A stretch of DNA of 64,000 nucleotides from positions 27,447,815-27,511,814 of the forward strand of contig NC_089238.1 in assembly GCF_963924675.1 (NCBI RefSeq), given 5' to 3'. Numbering within the stretch: the first letter of the stretch is position 1; each line of letters begins with the position of its first letter. This document shows, piece after piece, positions 45,896 through 57,020 of the stretch. The position numbers were made by a program, and so were the translations under genes. Origin of the DNA: Phocoena phocoena. Lineage: Eukaryota > Chordata > Mammalia > Artiodactyla > Phocoenidae. The notes below the pieces were generated by a model that saw only the letters and a list, made by a program, of their open reading frames with translations, made no database searches and was not told where the DNA came from.

Positions 45896-48024
45896 TTTGC
45901 TTAACTTACTGTGTTTGGGGTCTGCTTTCTGCAGGATGCAGGTTCATAGTTCCCGTTGTTTTTGGTGTCTGTCCCCAGTGGCCAAGGTTGGTTCAGTGGG
46001 TTGTGTAGGCTTCCTGGTGGAGGGGACTGGTGTCTGTATTTTGGTGGATGAGGCTGGATCTTGTTTTCCTGGTGGGCAGGACCGCGTCCAGTGGTGTGTT
46101 TTGGGGTGTCTGTGACCTTATTATTATTTTAGGCAGCCTCTCTGCTAATGGGTGGGGTTGTGTTCCTGTTTTGCTAATTGTTTGGCATAGGGTGTCTAGC
46201 ACTGTAGCTTGCTGGTCATTGAGTGGAGCTGGGTCTTAGCATTGAGATGGAGATCTCTGGGAGAGTTCTCGTTGTTTGATATTATGTGGGGCCGGGAGGT
46301 CTCCAGTGGACCAATGTCCTGAACTCAGCTCTCCTACCTAAGAGGCTCAGGCCTGACACCCAGCTGTAGCACGAAGACCCTGTCAGCCACACAGCTCTGA
46401 AGAAAAGCAAGAAAGAGAAAATAAATAAATAAAATAAAAAATTTAAAAACTTATTAAAAAAATTTTTGAAGTAATAAGAAAGAAAGAAGAGAGCAACCAA
46501 ACCAATAAAGAAATCCACCAATGCACCAATGTTAACAAGCGCTAAAGACTATACGAAAGAAAACAAAACAAAACAGCCAGACAGAACCCTAGGAGAAATG
46601 GTAAAAGCAAAGCTATACAGCCAGAATCACACAAAGAAGCATACACATACACACTCACAAAAAGAGGAAAAGGAAAATAAAACATATATATATATATAAA
46701 GGAAGAGAACCACCAAATCAATAAACAAATCTACCAAGGATAATAAGCTCTAACTACTAAACTAAGATAAACATAAAGCCAGAAACAAATTAGATGCAGA
46801 AAGCAAACCCCAAGTCTACAGTTACTCCCAAAGTCCATCTCCTCAATATTGGGATGATTCGTTGTCTATTCAGGTATTCCACAGATGCTGGGTATATAAA
46901 GTTGATTGTGAAGATTTAATCCACTGCTCCTGAGGCTGCTGGGAGAGATTTCCCTTTCTCTTCTTTGTTCACACAACTCCCGGGGTTCAGCTTTGGATTT
47001 GGCCCTGCCTCTGCATGTAGGTCGCCCTCTGGCATCTGTTCCTGCCCAGACAGGACGGGGTTAAAGGAGCAGCTGATTAGCGGGCTCTGGCTCAATTAGG
47101 CTTGGGGGAGGGAGGCGTACGGAATGCGGGGTGAGCTTGTGGCAACAGAGGCCAGCATGACGTTGCACCAGCCTGAGGCACTCTGTGCGTTCTCCCGGGG
47201 AAGTTGTCCCTGGACCACAGGACCCTGGCAGTGGCGGGCTGCACAGGCTCCCGGGAGGGGAGGTGTGGATAGTGACCTGTGCTTGCACACAGGCTTCTTG
47301 GTGGCGGCAGCAGCAGCCTTAGCGTCTCATGCCTGTCTCTGGGGTCCACGCTGATAGCTGCGACTGACGCCTGTCTCTGGAGCTCGTTTAGGCAGTGCTC
47401 TGAATCCCCTCTCCTCACACATCCCGAAATAATGATCTCTTGCCTCTTAGGCAGGTCCAGACTTTTTCCCGGACTCCCTCCTGGCTAGCTGTGACGCACT
47501 AGCCCCCTTCAGGCTGTGTTCACACTGCCAACTCCAGTCCTCTCCCTGAATCCGACCGAAGCACGAGCCTCAGCTCCCAGACCTGCCCGCCCCAGCAGGT
47601 GAGCAGACAAGCCTCTCGGGCCGGTGAGTGCCGCTCGGCATCGATCCTCTGTGCAGGAATCTCTCTGCTTTGCCCTCTGCACCCCTGTTGCAGCACTCTC
47701 CTTGGTGGCTCTGAAGTTTCTCCCTGCTACCCCCTGTCTCCACTGGTGAAGGGGCTTCCTAGCATGTGGAAACCTTTCCTCCTTCACAGCTCCCTCTCAG
47801 AGGTGCAGGTCCCGCCCCTATTCTTCTGTGTCTGTTTTTTCTTTTTTCTTTGGCCCTACCCAGATACATGGGGAGTTTCTTGCCTTTTGGGAAGTCTGAG
47901 GTCTTCTGTCAGCGTTCTGTAGGTGTTCTGTAGGAGCTGTTCCATGTGTAGATGTATTTTTGATGTATTTGTGGGGAGAGTGGTGATCTCCACATCTTGA
48001 AGGTCCGCCATCTTGAAGGTCCCC
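45896..48024 (-). promoter_or_regulatory. L1 5'UTR with internal promoter, about 2.1 kb
   Basis: The first 900 bases of the element (47100-48024) are GC- and CpG-richer than anything else in the window. The later part (about 46430-46900) is AT-rich with a (TA)n run at 46686-46699. Length is roughly twice that of the human L1 5'UTR. Open frames inside it on both strands, for example 45678-46115 plus and 47092-47418 minus, have no L1 protein character. Promoter function is inferred from position and the YY1-like site. Confidence 0.75.
48002..48024 (-). promoter_or_regulatory. YY1-like site at the L1 5' end
   Basis: The minus strand at the first bases of the element reads ggggaccttcaagatggcgg, containing the AAGATGGC core known as the YY1-binding start-site motif of mammalian L1. 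A second ggaccttcaagatg follows directly (47990-48005), so the element opens with a tandem repeat of this motif. The second copy has gtgg instead of gcgg after the core. Confidence 0.75.
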
Positions 48025-48041
48025 CTCCATGAGGCATGTTT
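48025..48041 (+). repeat. Target site duplication of the full-length L1 (right copy)
   Basis: Identical to 40734-40750. It marks the exact 5' end of the L1 at 48024. Confidence 0.95.
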
Positions 48042-48130
48042 ATCATTATCCCTACTTTATAGACGAGGAAACTGGAGCTAAGGGAAGGTCAGAAACTTGC
48101 TCATATCTATCAATTACAAGTGTTTAAACC
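48042..48130 (-). repeat. MIR SINE, part 2
   Basis: 'tatccctactttatagacga' and 'ggaaactggagctaagggaa' continue the reverse-orientation MIR interrupted at 40733. Joining the two parts over one target copy restores the expected MIR order. Confidence 0.85.
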
Positions 48131-48980
48131 CTTTGAGTCAACAATGCCACTTCTGGGATTTTTTCCCTACTGATATATTTGCAAATGTGTAAAAGTATTT
48201 ATGTACAAGACCATTCACCTCAGTACTGTTTGTAATAGAAAAGACTGAAAACAGTCTTGTGTTCATAAGTAGGTTAAATAAATTATAGCTCACCCATATA
48301 GGAATACTATACAGCTGGGAAAAATAAAGGAGTCTTCTGTGTGCAGATGGGGAAAGGTATTCAAGATAAAAATCTTTGAGGACTTCCCTGGTGGTGCAGT
48401 GGTTAAGAATCCATCTGCCAATGCAGGGGACACAGGTTCAAGCCCTGGTCCAGAAAGATCTCACATGCCGCAGAGCAACTAAGCCTGTGTGCCACAACTA
48501 CTGAGCCTATGCTCTAGAGCCTGTGAGCCACAACTACTAAAGCCCACATGCCACAACTACTGAAGCCCGGGTGCCTAAAGCCCATGCTCCACAACAAGGG
48601 AAGCCACTGCAATGAGAAGCTCGTGCACCACAACAAAGTGTAACCCCTGCTCACCGCAGCTAGAGAAAGCCCAGGTGCAACAATGAAGACCCAATGCAGC
48701 CAAAAAATAAATAAATAAATTTATTAAAAAATAAAAATCTTTGAGGGAAAAAAGAAAAATGCAGTACAATGTATATAAAATTCCACCTTTTAAGTAAAAT
48801 GGGAAAATACCTATCTATATTGCCTCAAATTTCATAGAATAGGTCTGGAAAATATATAGGAAACTAAGAACAGTTGTTATGAATGGGTGCATAGAGGGTC
48901 TGGCAGGGGAACTGGGCAGATGTAGGACAAGGTTAAGAGAAAGACATTTCACTACTGGAGATTTTATAATGTATTGATTG
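48130..48980 (+). repeat. Old L1-like LINE 3' end (L1ME or HAL1 type), split by a SINE
   Basis: 'acaatgccacttctgggatt', 'taggttaaataaattatagc' and 'ggaatactatacagctggga' are the late ORF2/3'UTR region in sense orientation. After the SINE it resumes with 'atgcagtacaatgtatataa' and 'tataggaaactaagaacagt'. Confidence 0.75.
48382..48730 (+). mobile_element. CHR-type SINE, long form, nested in old LINE
   Basis: The head 'acttccctggtggtgcagtg' is followed by repeated 'gccacaactact' units, 'ccgcagctagagaaagccca' and 'gaagacccaatgcagccaaa', then a (aaat)n tail. The target duplication ATAAAAATCTTTGAGG is perfect over 16 bases (48366-48381 and 48731-48746). Confidence 0.97.
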
Positions 48981-49487
48981 GAGTCTGACACATACCAGTG
49001 TGTTAGCTGTGCAAAGTTTGCATGAAAAAGGAAGGGAAGAAAGAATGGAGAGAGTAGGGAAGGCAGGCAGGGTAAGCAGGAGGGAAATTCAAGGTAACAC
49101 AGGCAGCAAGGACCACAGCCAGGCTTCAAACCCACCAGATTACTCTATAGTCCTGCTTTCAAGTTCTTTGCAACACTGAAGCTTATTAAGTCTTCACAAT
49201 AGCTCCATGATATAATTATGGAAGTGCAAATAGAGCCTGAAAAAAGTTTTCCCCAAATCACACAAGCATTAAAACTACAAATACTGTTTTCTTTCTACTA
49301 TACCACAACCACAGGAAAAATAAAAAAACAAAAAACATTACAAATATACTCTTAAAATATTCTAAAATTTTGACTGTACTAATTCCAACTCACCTCCCTT
49401 CACTATGGTTATTTCATAGGATCAACTGTAAATTAAAAGACCAAAAATAAGTAATGGGGTCTTAAAAGAGGTGTTAAGACAGTCTCT
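48981..49487. other. Unannotated sequence with MIR fragment
   Basis: A reverse MIR piece is seen at 49160-49280 ('ttaagtcttcacaatagctc', 'tccccaaatcacacaagcat'). A purine-rich stretch lies at 49028-49085. Confidence 0.5.
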
Positions 49488-50028
49488 ATATTAGTTTCCT
49501 ATTTCTGCTGTAACAAATTACTATATATTTGGTGGCTAAAGCAACACAAATTTATTATTTTACAATTCTGAAGTCCAACACAGGTCTCACTGGGCTAAAA
49601 TCAAGGTGTCAGCACGGCTGCTTTCCTTTCTGGAGGTTGCAGGGAAGAATCCATTTCCTTGTATTTTCCATCTTCTAGAGCTTGCCCACATTCATTCGCT
49701 CACAGCCTTAGCCTCTTCCTCCATCTGCAAAGCTAGCAAGGGCAGGTCAACGGCTTCTCACATCATAGCACTCTGACATGCTTCCATCTTGACACCTCTT
49801 TCTCTGATTCTCTCTTCCTCCTTTTCCATTTGTAAGGCCCCTCGTGATGACATTTCACCCTTCCAGATAATCCAGGATAATTATCTTATCTGAAAGTCAG
49901 TGATTAGCAATCTTAATTCCACCTGCAACCTTAATTCCCCTTTGCTGTGGAAGGTAACATATTATATTTACAGGTTGCAGGGATTAGGACATGGGCATCT
50001 TGGGACCATTAATCTATCTACCACAGTC
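49488..50028 (-). repeat. MLT1-like MaLR LTR, antisense
   Basis: 'ttagtttcctatttctgctg', 'taacaaattactatatattt', 'gttgcagggaagaatccatt', 'cttccaccttgacacctctt'-like and 'gattaggacatgggcatctt' follow the reversed order of an MLT1 LTR. It is among the better preserved LTRs here. No internal genes are present. Confidence 0.8.
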
Positions 50029-50599
50029 CTTACGCAAGTTGAAGGAGAGAGGTATCTCTGTGTTGAGCGGTGTGGTGTATTCTGTGGTATGCCATTACTA
50101 TGGATGTTAATGGGTGATATATACGAGTAACAGAGTGTCCTTTTATCAAATAGTTTTGAAAAAAAAAAGTGTTTTAAACCAAAAACAGTTTTCTTTTCTG
50201 TAGGATTTCAGAATTCTTGATGTGTCAGTGCACGTGGTGACTTGCCAAGAGGGTATTTCCTAAACAGATTTGACATGGAATTCTCCTCAGTATGGTCCCT
50301 AAATATTGATCCTTTGTGGAACTTTTAGAATAAAATCTACAACACTATAATTTTTTTATTTTACTACATGACTGTATTCTCTTTGCTAATATTGCATTAG
50401 ATGTTTGCATCATCATTTATGTGATTGGGTTACAGTTTTTCAGTATAAATTTTATTTGATTTTGCTATTTTTTCAGAAGAATTAGGAAGATATGCCCTTT
50501 TTTCCCCCAAATTCTAGCATTATTTGGATAATTTAAATGTTAGCTGTCCCCCCAAATTTAAAAAGAGTGCCCTATAAAATCATTTACCCCTGGTATCTT
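50029..50599. other. Unannotated AT-rich sequence
   Basis: No repeat or gene was assigned. 50340-50480 has the texture of the interior of an old L1 in antisense but is too diverged to call. Confidence 0.4.
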
Positions 50600-53500
50600 T
50601 TATTTATTTTTTATCCTATAACTTTAAAAAATTAATTTTGTTAGAGCAGTTTTACGTTTCTAGAAAAACTGAGCAGAAAGTACATAGGCCCCCTCACTCC
50701 GAACCCCACCCGCCCAGAGTTTCCCCTATAATGAACATAATGCATTAGTGTAGTACACCTGTTATAATTTCTAAGCCAATGTTGATACATTATTATTAAC
50801 TAAAGTCCATAGTTTGTATTAGGTTTCACTATTTGTGTTGCACATTGGATGGCTTTTGTAAAGGAATAATGATATGTATCCACCATTTCAGTGTCATACA
50901 GAATAATTTCACTGTGCTAAAAATTCCCTGTGCTTCACCTATTCATCCTCCCTCCCTTCCCCTAAGCCCCTGGCAAACACTGATCTTTTAACTGTCTCCA
51001 TAGTTTTGCCTTTTCCAGAATGTCATATAGTTGGAATCATATAGTATATAACCTTTGCAGACCGACCTCTTTCATTTAGCAATATGTACTTAAGGTTCCT
51101 GCATGTCTTTGTGTGGCTTGATAGCTCATCTCTTTTTACTATTGAATAATATTGCACTATATATGCTTGCCACCATTTGTTTATTCATTCACATATCGAA
51201 GGACATCTTGGGTGCTTCCAAGTTTTGACAATTATGAATAAAGCTGTACAAACATTTGTGTGGACATAAATTTTCAGTTCATTTGAGTAAATTCCAAGTA
51301 GTGCAATCATATGGCAAGAGTATGTTTAGTTCTATAAGAAACTGCCAAACTGACTTCTAAAGTGGCTGTACCATTTTGCACCCCCCCAGGAATGAATGAG
51401 AGTTCCTCTTGCTCCACATCCTTGCCAGTATTTGGTACTTTCAGTATTTTGGATTTTAGCCATTCTAATAGGTGTGAAGTGGTATCTCATTGTTTTAATT
51501 TGCACTTATGTGGTGAAATGTGATGTTCAGCATCTTCTTCTATGCATATTTGCCATTTGTACATCGTCTTTGGTGAGGCGTCTGTTCAGATATTTTGTCC
51601 ATTTTTTAACTGGGATGTTTTCTTATTGTTGAGTTTTAAGAGCTGTTTGTATATTTTGGATACCAGTCCCTTATCAGATATGTTTTGCAAATATCTTCTC
51701 CCCTCTGTGATTTACCTTTTACTTTCTTAACCATGTCTTTCATAGAGCAGAACTTTTTAATTTTAATGAAGTCTAACTTGCCTTTTTCTTTCTCTTTCAT
51801 GGAATGTGATTTTTGTGTTGTAACTAAAAACAGTCATTGCCATACCCAAGATTACCTAGATTCTCTCCTATGTTATCCTCTAGATGTCTAATAGTTTTGC
51901 AGTTTACATTCAGGTCTATGATCTACTTTGAACTAACTTTTTTTTGTGAACAGTGTAAGGTCTGTGTCTAGATTCATGTTTTTGCATGTGGATGCCTTTC
52001 TTGAAAATACTATCCTTTCTCCATTAAGTTGCCTTTGCTCCTTTGTCAAAGATCAGCTGAATATAGTGGTGTGGGTCTATTTCTGGGCAGTCTAATCTGT
52101 TCTATTGATGTATTTGTCTATTTTTTCATCAGTATCTCACTGTCTTGATTCCTGTAGCTTTAGAGGAAGTCTTGAAGTCAAGTAGTGAAGTCTTCCAATT
52201 TTGTTCTTCTCCTTCAATATTGTGTTGGGTATTCTGAGTTTTGCCTTTCCATATTGATTTTAGAATCTGTTTGTTGATATCCACAAAATAACTTGCTGGA
52301 ATTTTGATTGGGATTGCACTGAATCTTAGATCAATTTTGGAAGAACTGACATCTTGACAATATTGAGCCTTCCTGTCTGTGTACATGAAATATCTCTCCA
52401 TTTATTTAGATCTTTGTTAATTACTTTCATCAGAGTTTTGTTGTTTTCCTTATGTATATCTTGTATATTCTCTCTCCCTCTCCATCTCCCTCCCTCTCTG
52501 TCTCTCTCTGTCCCATTAATATAAATGGTTTTGTGTTTTTATTTTCAAATCCCAAATGTTCATTGCTGGTATATAAGAAAGCAATTGACTTTGGTAGAGT
52601 AACTTTGTATCCTGAAGCCTTGCTGTATTTGCTTACTAGTTCCAGGAGGTTTTCTTTTGTTCATTCTTTGGAATTTTCTACATAGACAATCATACCACCT
52701 GTGAACAAAGACAGTTTTAATTCTTCCTTCTCAATCTGTATACATTTTTTTTGTATACATTTTTATTTCATTTTCTTGTCTCATTGCATTTTCTAGGACT
52801 TCCAGTACTATATTGAATAAGAGTGCTGAGAGTGGACATCATTGCCTTGTTCCTGATCTTAGCAGGAAACATGTAGTTTCTCACCATTAAATATGATGTT
52901 AGCTGTTGGGTTTTTGTAGATGTTCTTTCTCAAGTTGAAGAGGTTTCCCTCTATTCCTAGTTTGCTGAGTTTCTGTTTGTTTGTTTTGTTTTGTTTTTAA
53001 ATCAAGAGTGGACAGGTCTGTCAATTTCTTTTTCTGCATCTATTGGTATGATCATATGATTTTTCTTCTTTAGCTTGTTGACATGATGGATTATATTCAT
53101 TGATTTTTAAATGCTGAACCAATCTTGAATAACTGAAATAAATCCCACTTGGTTGTATGTACATTTTATACAATGTTGGATTTGATTTGCTAATATTTTG
53201 TTAAGGATTTTTATGTCTATGTTTGTGAAACATATTGATCTATAGTTTTCTTTTCTTGTAATGTCGTTGTCTGGTTTTGTATTAGGGTAATGCTGGTTTC
53301 ATAGAATGCGTTAGGAAGTATTCCCTGTTTCTATTTTCTGGAACAGATTTTTTTATCATTTTTCCTTAAATATTTGTTTGAATTCACCAGTGAGCACTTC
53401 TGAGCCCGGTGTTCTCTTTTCTGGAAGGTTATTACTTATTGATTCAATTTCTTTAGTAGATATAGGCCTATTCATTTTATCTACTTCTCCGTGTATGAGT

Positions 53501-54330
53501 TTTGGTAGTGTGCTTTTCAAGGAATTGGTCCATTTCACCAAAGTTATCCTAAGAGTTGTTCACAATTCTGATATCTTCTTTTAAAATGGTGGCTCTTAGA
53601 CAAATCTTTATATTTCTTTTATGATTATTGAAGTAGTATGGCTATTTACCTTTGTTGAGCCACTATGAATAATTCGTGTTCTTAGGAAGCTATCCACTTG
53701 ATCTATGACTTGAAATTTATTGGCATAAGGTTCACAGAATATTCCTTCTAGTTCTTCTAAACTTTTAACATCTATAGTTATATTTCTGTTTTAGGTAAAA
53801 CAAAGTTTTTCTCTCTCTTCTAGTGCCTTCTCCACTAGACTTTCAAGGGAAAGGGGGTCACTATGACTCGTCAAAGAAGAGGTTTTTGGTTTATAAATTG
53901 CATTTTGTTTTCTAATCCATTAAACTCAGTTTTCATCATCATTAATTATCTCATACCTTTATTTGGATTGTTTTGATGTTATCTTTAGTTTCTTAAGTTA
54001 ATTATTTAATTCATTTCAATTTTTTAAATCTTTCTTGTTTAATAATTGAAATATCCACAGAGCTACATACTTTTCTAAATTATTTGTAAACCTGGGTTTG
54101 AGTTTCCTTAAGATCCCTATATTTTGGAATCTGTTTTCTTTATCGTCACACGATCAATATTGACAAATGTTTCTGTCACGAGAAAAGCATGTGTATTTGC
54201 TATAGGTCATAAAATTTTACATATATTTACTAAACGAGTTAATAGTGTCCATCTCTTAGTTAGCATTCTCTTTACTTTCACTTCATTAAAGACCCAAGTC
54301 TCTTCATTTTCTAGAAGCATCTTTTAGAGA
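50600..54330 (-). repeat. Ancient L1 LINE, antisense, about 3.7 kb
   Basis: On the plus strand it begins with a reversed 3'UTR ('gagcagttttacgtttctag', 'ctccatagttttgccttttc'). It proceeds through reversed ORF2: C-terminal region at 51.3-51.9 kb, the block after the active site at 52.1-52.4 kb with codons for SKIDLRFSAIPIKIP, and the segment with DKMNRPISTKEIESISNNLP at 53.4 kb. It reaches endonuclease-like sequence near 54.1 kb. Stops are everywhere, and the frame pieces never exceed 90 codons. A CT-rich simple repeat sits at 52468-52512. Confidence 0.88.
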
Positions 54331-55134
54331 CTCTCTTGGGAGGTCTAAATCCAGAGCATTCAGACATAAGACCAGCCATATCATATTTGCAATGTCCCTC
54401 TTGGTTCCATCTCTCAGAAAGAAAAATGTCTGAAAGTTCTGGTGGCCACAGGCAGTACTCTGACAGGGAACTTTCTGATTAAGTGCTCACTGCATAAATA
54501 AGTTGCTGGGATACACTGAATCTTCTGGAGGAGAATTTGATCTCCACAAAATACAAACAGCAAATCAGTAAAAGAAATGGACTGTTCTCTTCTGTATTTC
54601 CAAGGAATGGGATTACAATAGGTGACAATGCAGCTCTCCTACGAAAAGGCCAATAAACAGTGAACAGACGTCTCACCTACATTCATCCTTTACGATATTT
54701 TTCATCGACCTCTTCCTTTACATTCTCACCATTACCTCTGGTGTGCTTCAAGGTCCAATTAATTCAGACCAGGCCCCTTAGAAAAGCTTCATACCTAATG
54801 GTTCTCCTTTCCATCTCTGACCCTTTTCATCATTCAACCCCATAACCTCTATTCCAAAAGCATTACTCTGAGAACAGAATTTCCTTCAAATCTCCCTACA
54901 GAATGAAGTGAAAACTCATAGACACTGAAATTCCTTGACAACAGGGCCGGGCCTTTTTTCTCACCTTTCAACCTACTCATTTCCATTAATCCTTGTATCT
55001 TCCCAGACTGATAAACTCAGGAACTGCATACCTATTTTTTGTTTTCCATCATTTTGTTAACTTTCGCATTGCTGAAAATCTTGTTTCTTAAACTGAAAAT
55101 TGCAATAAAATAATTATTTTATATGGTTCTTTGG
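54331..55134. other. Unannotated sequence, possible old L2-type remnant
   Basis: 54690-55030 has the pyrimidine-rich texture of an L2 3' region ('gcttcatacctaatggttct', 'ccttgacaacagggccgggc'), but the order is not convincing. There is no gene evidence. Confidence 0.4.
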
Positions 55135-55300
55135 TAACTTGTACTAAACACTGTGGTAAATGTTTTACATTTACATTTTTTCTTTAATCTTCACAACATT
55201 TCAATAAGCTAGGCACTGCTATTATCACTGGCCATTTAACACACAAGGAAGGACTCAGATGTTTAGAGCAGCTAAGTCTGAATCCAAAGCATACTGGGTT
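55135..55300 (-). repeat. MIR fragment
   Basis: 'ttctttaatcttcacaacat', 'tattatcactggccatttaa' and 'aaggaaggactcagatgttt' follow the reverse MIR order at high divergence. Confidence 0.6.
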
Positions 55301-56339
55301 AAGAACGACACAATCCTCTCTCTTAATTGCCCTGCCAGGACCAAGAGATTTCTCGCAGCTTACACCAATCACTCACACAGAGTAAACACTCAATAAATAG
55401 TTCATAGATGAATGAATAAATGGCTGAATGACTGAGGGAATGTGGAAATATATGCTAAAATGCTTTAGAGCTTATAAATTATTATGCAAATATTATTTAT
55501 CATCCAGAAAATCACCATTATTAAATTGTTTTTATGAGACTGACTTTTTCACTTAATTCTATGCTTTGTATTAAGAGATGCTGAGTAAACACTGATTTAC
55601 TTTTTTGTCGGTTGTTTTTCTCCCAAACCCAGGTAGAACCTCACCTTCCATCATATGAGCCACATGTCCAAATTGGAAAATACTGACAATAAGAAAATGC
55701 CATATTGAAGTTAGCCTTCTATCATGCATATTATTGGAAAATCAGAAGAAATTCAAAACCAAAGACTGTAGAAAGGCTGTGTGTGTTTGCGCGCACATGC
55801 ACGCGTTTGCACATACACACCTGCCCACGTTTTTAAACATTTAAGTCTTGCTCCATTTGCATTTGCTACATTTGCAGTGTGGACTAGTCTTGGGAGCCTC
55901 CTTCTGACCTTATACAATCTCAAACCGCACACAAGCACCAGATGTCAGTGTTGTGCAACTTTCAGGTTGAGTGTTTGAGGAGGCAAGCTGGTCTCTGTCA
56001 CTTAGAGACAGAATAACAGTCATTTATATGCATGAACACAAACACCCTTAGGTGCTGGATAAATCTTAGAGGTCCACTGCAAACTGTAACTTGAGAAATT
56101 CCACAGCACCTTCTAACGACCCAGCTGTGTGGAAAGGGCTGGAGTGAATGAGCACAGGATGGATGGTGGAACCCACAGCACTCTTCTGGCCCAGAACCAG
56201 ATAGAGACATCCAGTAAGTACTGGTCTGACTCCTTTGTCACGGCATTGTGAGTGAGAGCGGAGGAAGGTGAGACCAAGTCAGTCTGTTTGATTAATGGAC
56301 AGTGCGTCATGTTTGCAAGCCACGTGGTCAGACAGTCAA
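55301..56339. other. Unannotated unique sequence with alternating purine-pyrimidine tract
   Basis: 55779-55822 alternates purine and pyrimidine (gtgtgtttgcgcgcacatgc and acgcgtttgcacatacacac), a Z-DNA-prone composition. No gene or clear repeat was identified. Confidence 0.45.
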
Positions 56340-56800
56340 ACTCCTAGTGTGTCCTCAAGGCCTGACATAATCTGGCCCCTGCCGGGTTCTGCAGCCTCAT
56401 CAGGAACCTCTCTCCTCTTTTCTCTTTATTCCAGCCACTGATCTCTCTATTCCAAGCACTATGTTCCCTCAGGACTCAAAGGCTCTGCTTAGAATATTCT
56501 TGCCACGCCCTTAGCTCCCATTTCTTCAGATCTCAGCTCAAATGTCCCTTCATCAGGAAAGGTCAAGTCCCACGGGTCAGGTCTCTTCTTTTATGGTCTC
56601 AGAGTACGCTTTAACTTCCTTTCATAGGCTTATCAGAATTTGCAAATATATATTTGTCTGATTATACGATTAATGTCTATATAGTCAACTTCAACTAAGG
56701 TGTAAACTCCATCAGAGTAGAGATGGGCTGTTTTGCCCATTAGTGTTTCCTAGTACCCATATAGTGCTTGATATATAGAAGGTCCTCAATAAAAAAATGT
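56340..56800 (+). repeat. L2 LINE 3' end
   Basis: Clear L2 sense order: 'ataatctggcccctgccggg', 'cccttagctcccatttcttc', 'tcagctcaaatgtcccttca', 'aaactccatcagagtagaga' and the closing 'tgcttgatatatagaaggtc'. It is the best L2 match in the window. The SINE at 56804 landed at its 3' end. Confidence 0.88.
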
Positions 56801-56803
56801 TAG

Positions 56804-57020
56804 GGGGCTTCCCTGGTGGCACAGTGGTTGAGAGTCCGCCTGCCAATGCAGGGGACACGGATTCGTGCCCCGGTCCGGGAAGATCCCACATGCCGCGGAG
56901 TGGCTGGGCCCGTGAGCCATGGCCACTGAGCCTGCGCATCTGGAGCCTGTGCTCCACAATGGGAGAGGCCACAAGAGTGAGAGGCCCGCGTACGGCGGAA
57001 AAAAAAAAAAAAAAAAAAAA
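56804..57020 (+). mobile_element. CHR-type SINE, short form
   Basis: The head is 'gggcttccctggtggcacag', the B-box-like element is 'ggattcgtgcccc', the end is 'gcccgcgtacggcgg', and the A-tail has about 22 A. The flanks (aaaaaaatgttag and aaagttaaatggg) may be eroded target duplications, but the match is imperfect. The minus-strand 139- and 111-codon frames over it are not genes. Confidence 0.94.

Larger units (their letters stand above)
40751..48024 (-). mobile_element. L1: Full-length L1 LINE (7.27 kb) inserted into a MIR
   Basis: On the minus strand it runs in order: 5'UTR (48024-45896) with a YY1-like site at its very start, ORF1 (45895-45013), a short intergenic spacer, ORF2 (44960-41131), 3'UTR, and an AATAAA followed by a tail of A with some T. 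It is flanked by perfect 17-base target duplications, so both ends are the original insertion ends. At 7.27 kb it is longer than the about 6 kb human L1, mainly because of the 2.1 kb 5'UTR. Both ORFs carry stops and frameshifts, so this copy is not autonomous. Confidence 0.95.

Noticed and set aside
45678..46115. 145-codon hydrophobic plus-strand frame, membrane-protein-like
   Set aside because: It is antisense to L1 ORF1 and 5'UTR. Its hydrophobic look comes from reading A-rich sense DNA backwards.
47092..47922. Several 64-108-codon frames in GC-rich DNA
   Set aside because: They lie in the L1 5'UTR on both strands. The GC content makes open frames likely, and none has an L1 ORF signature.
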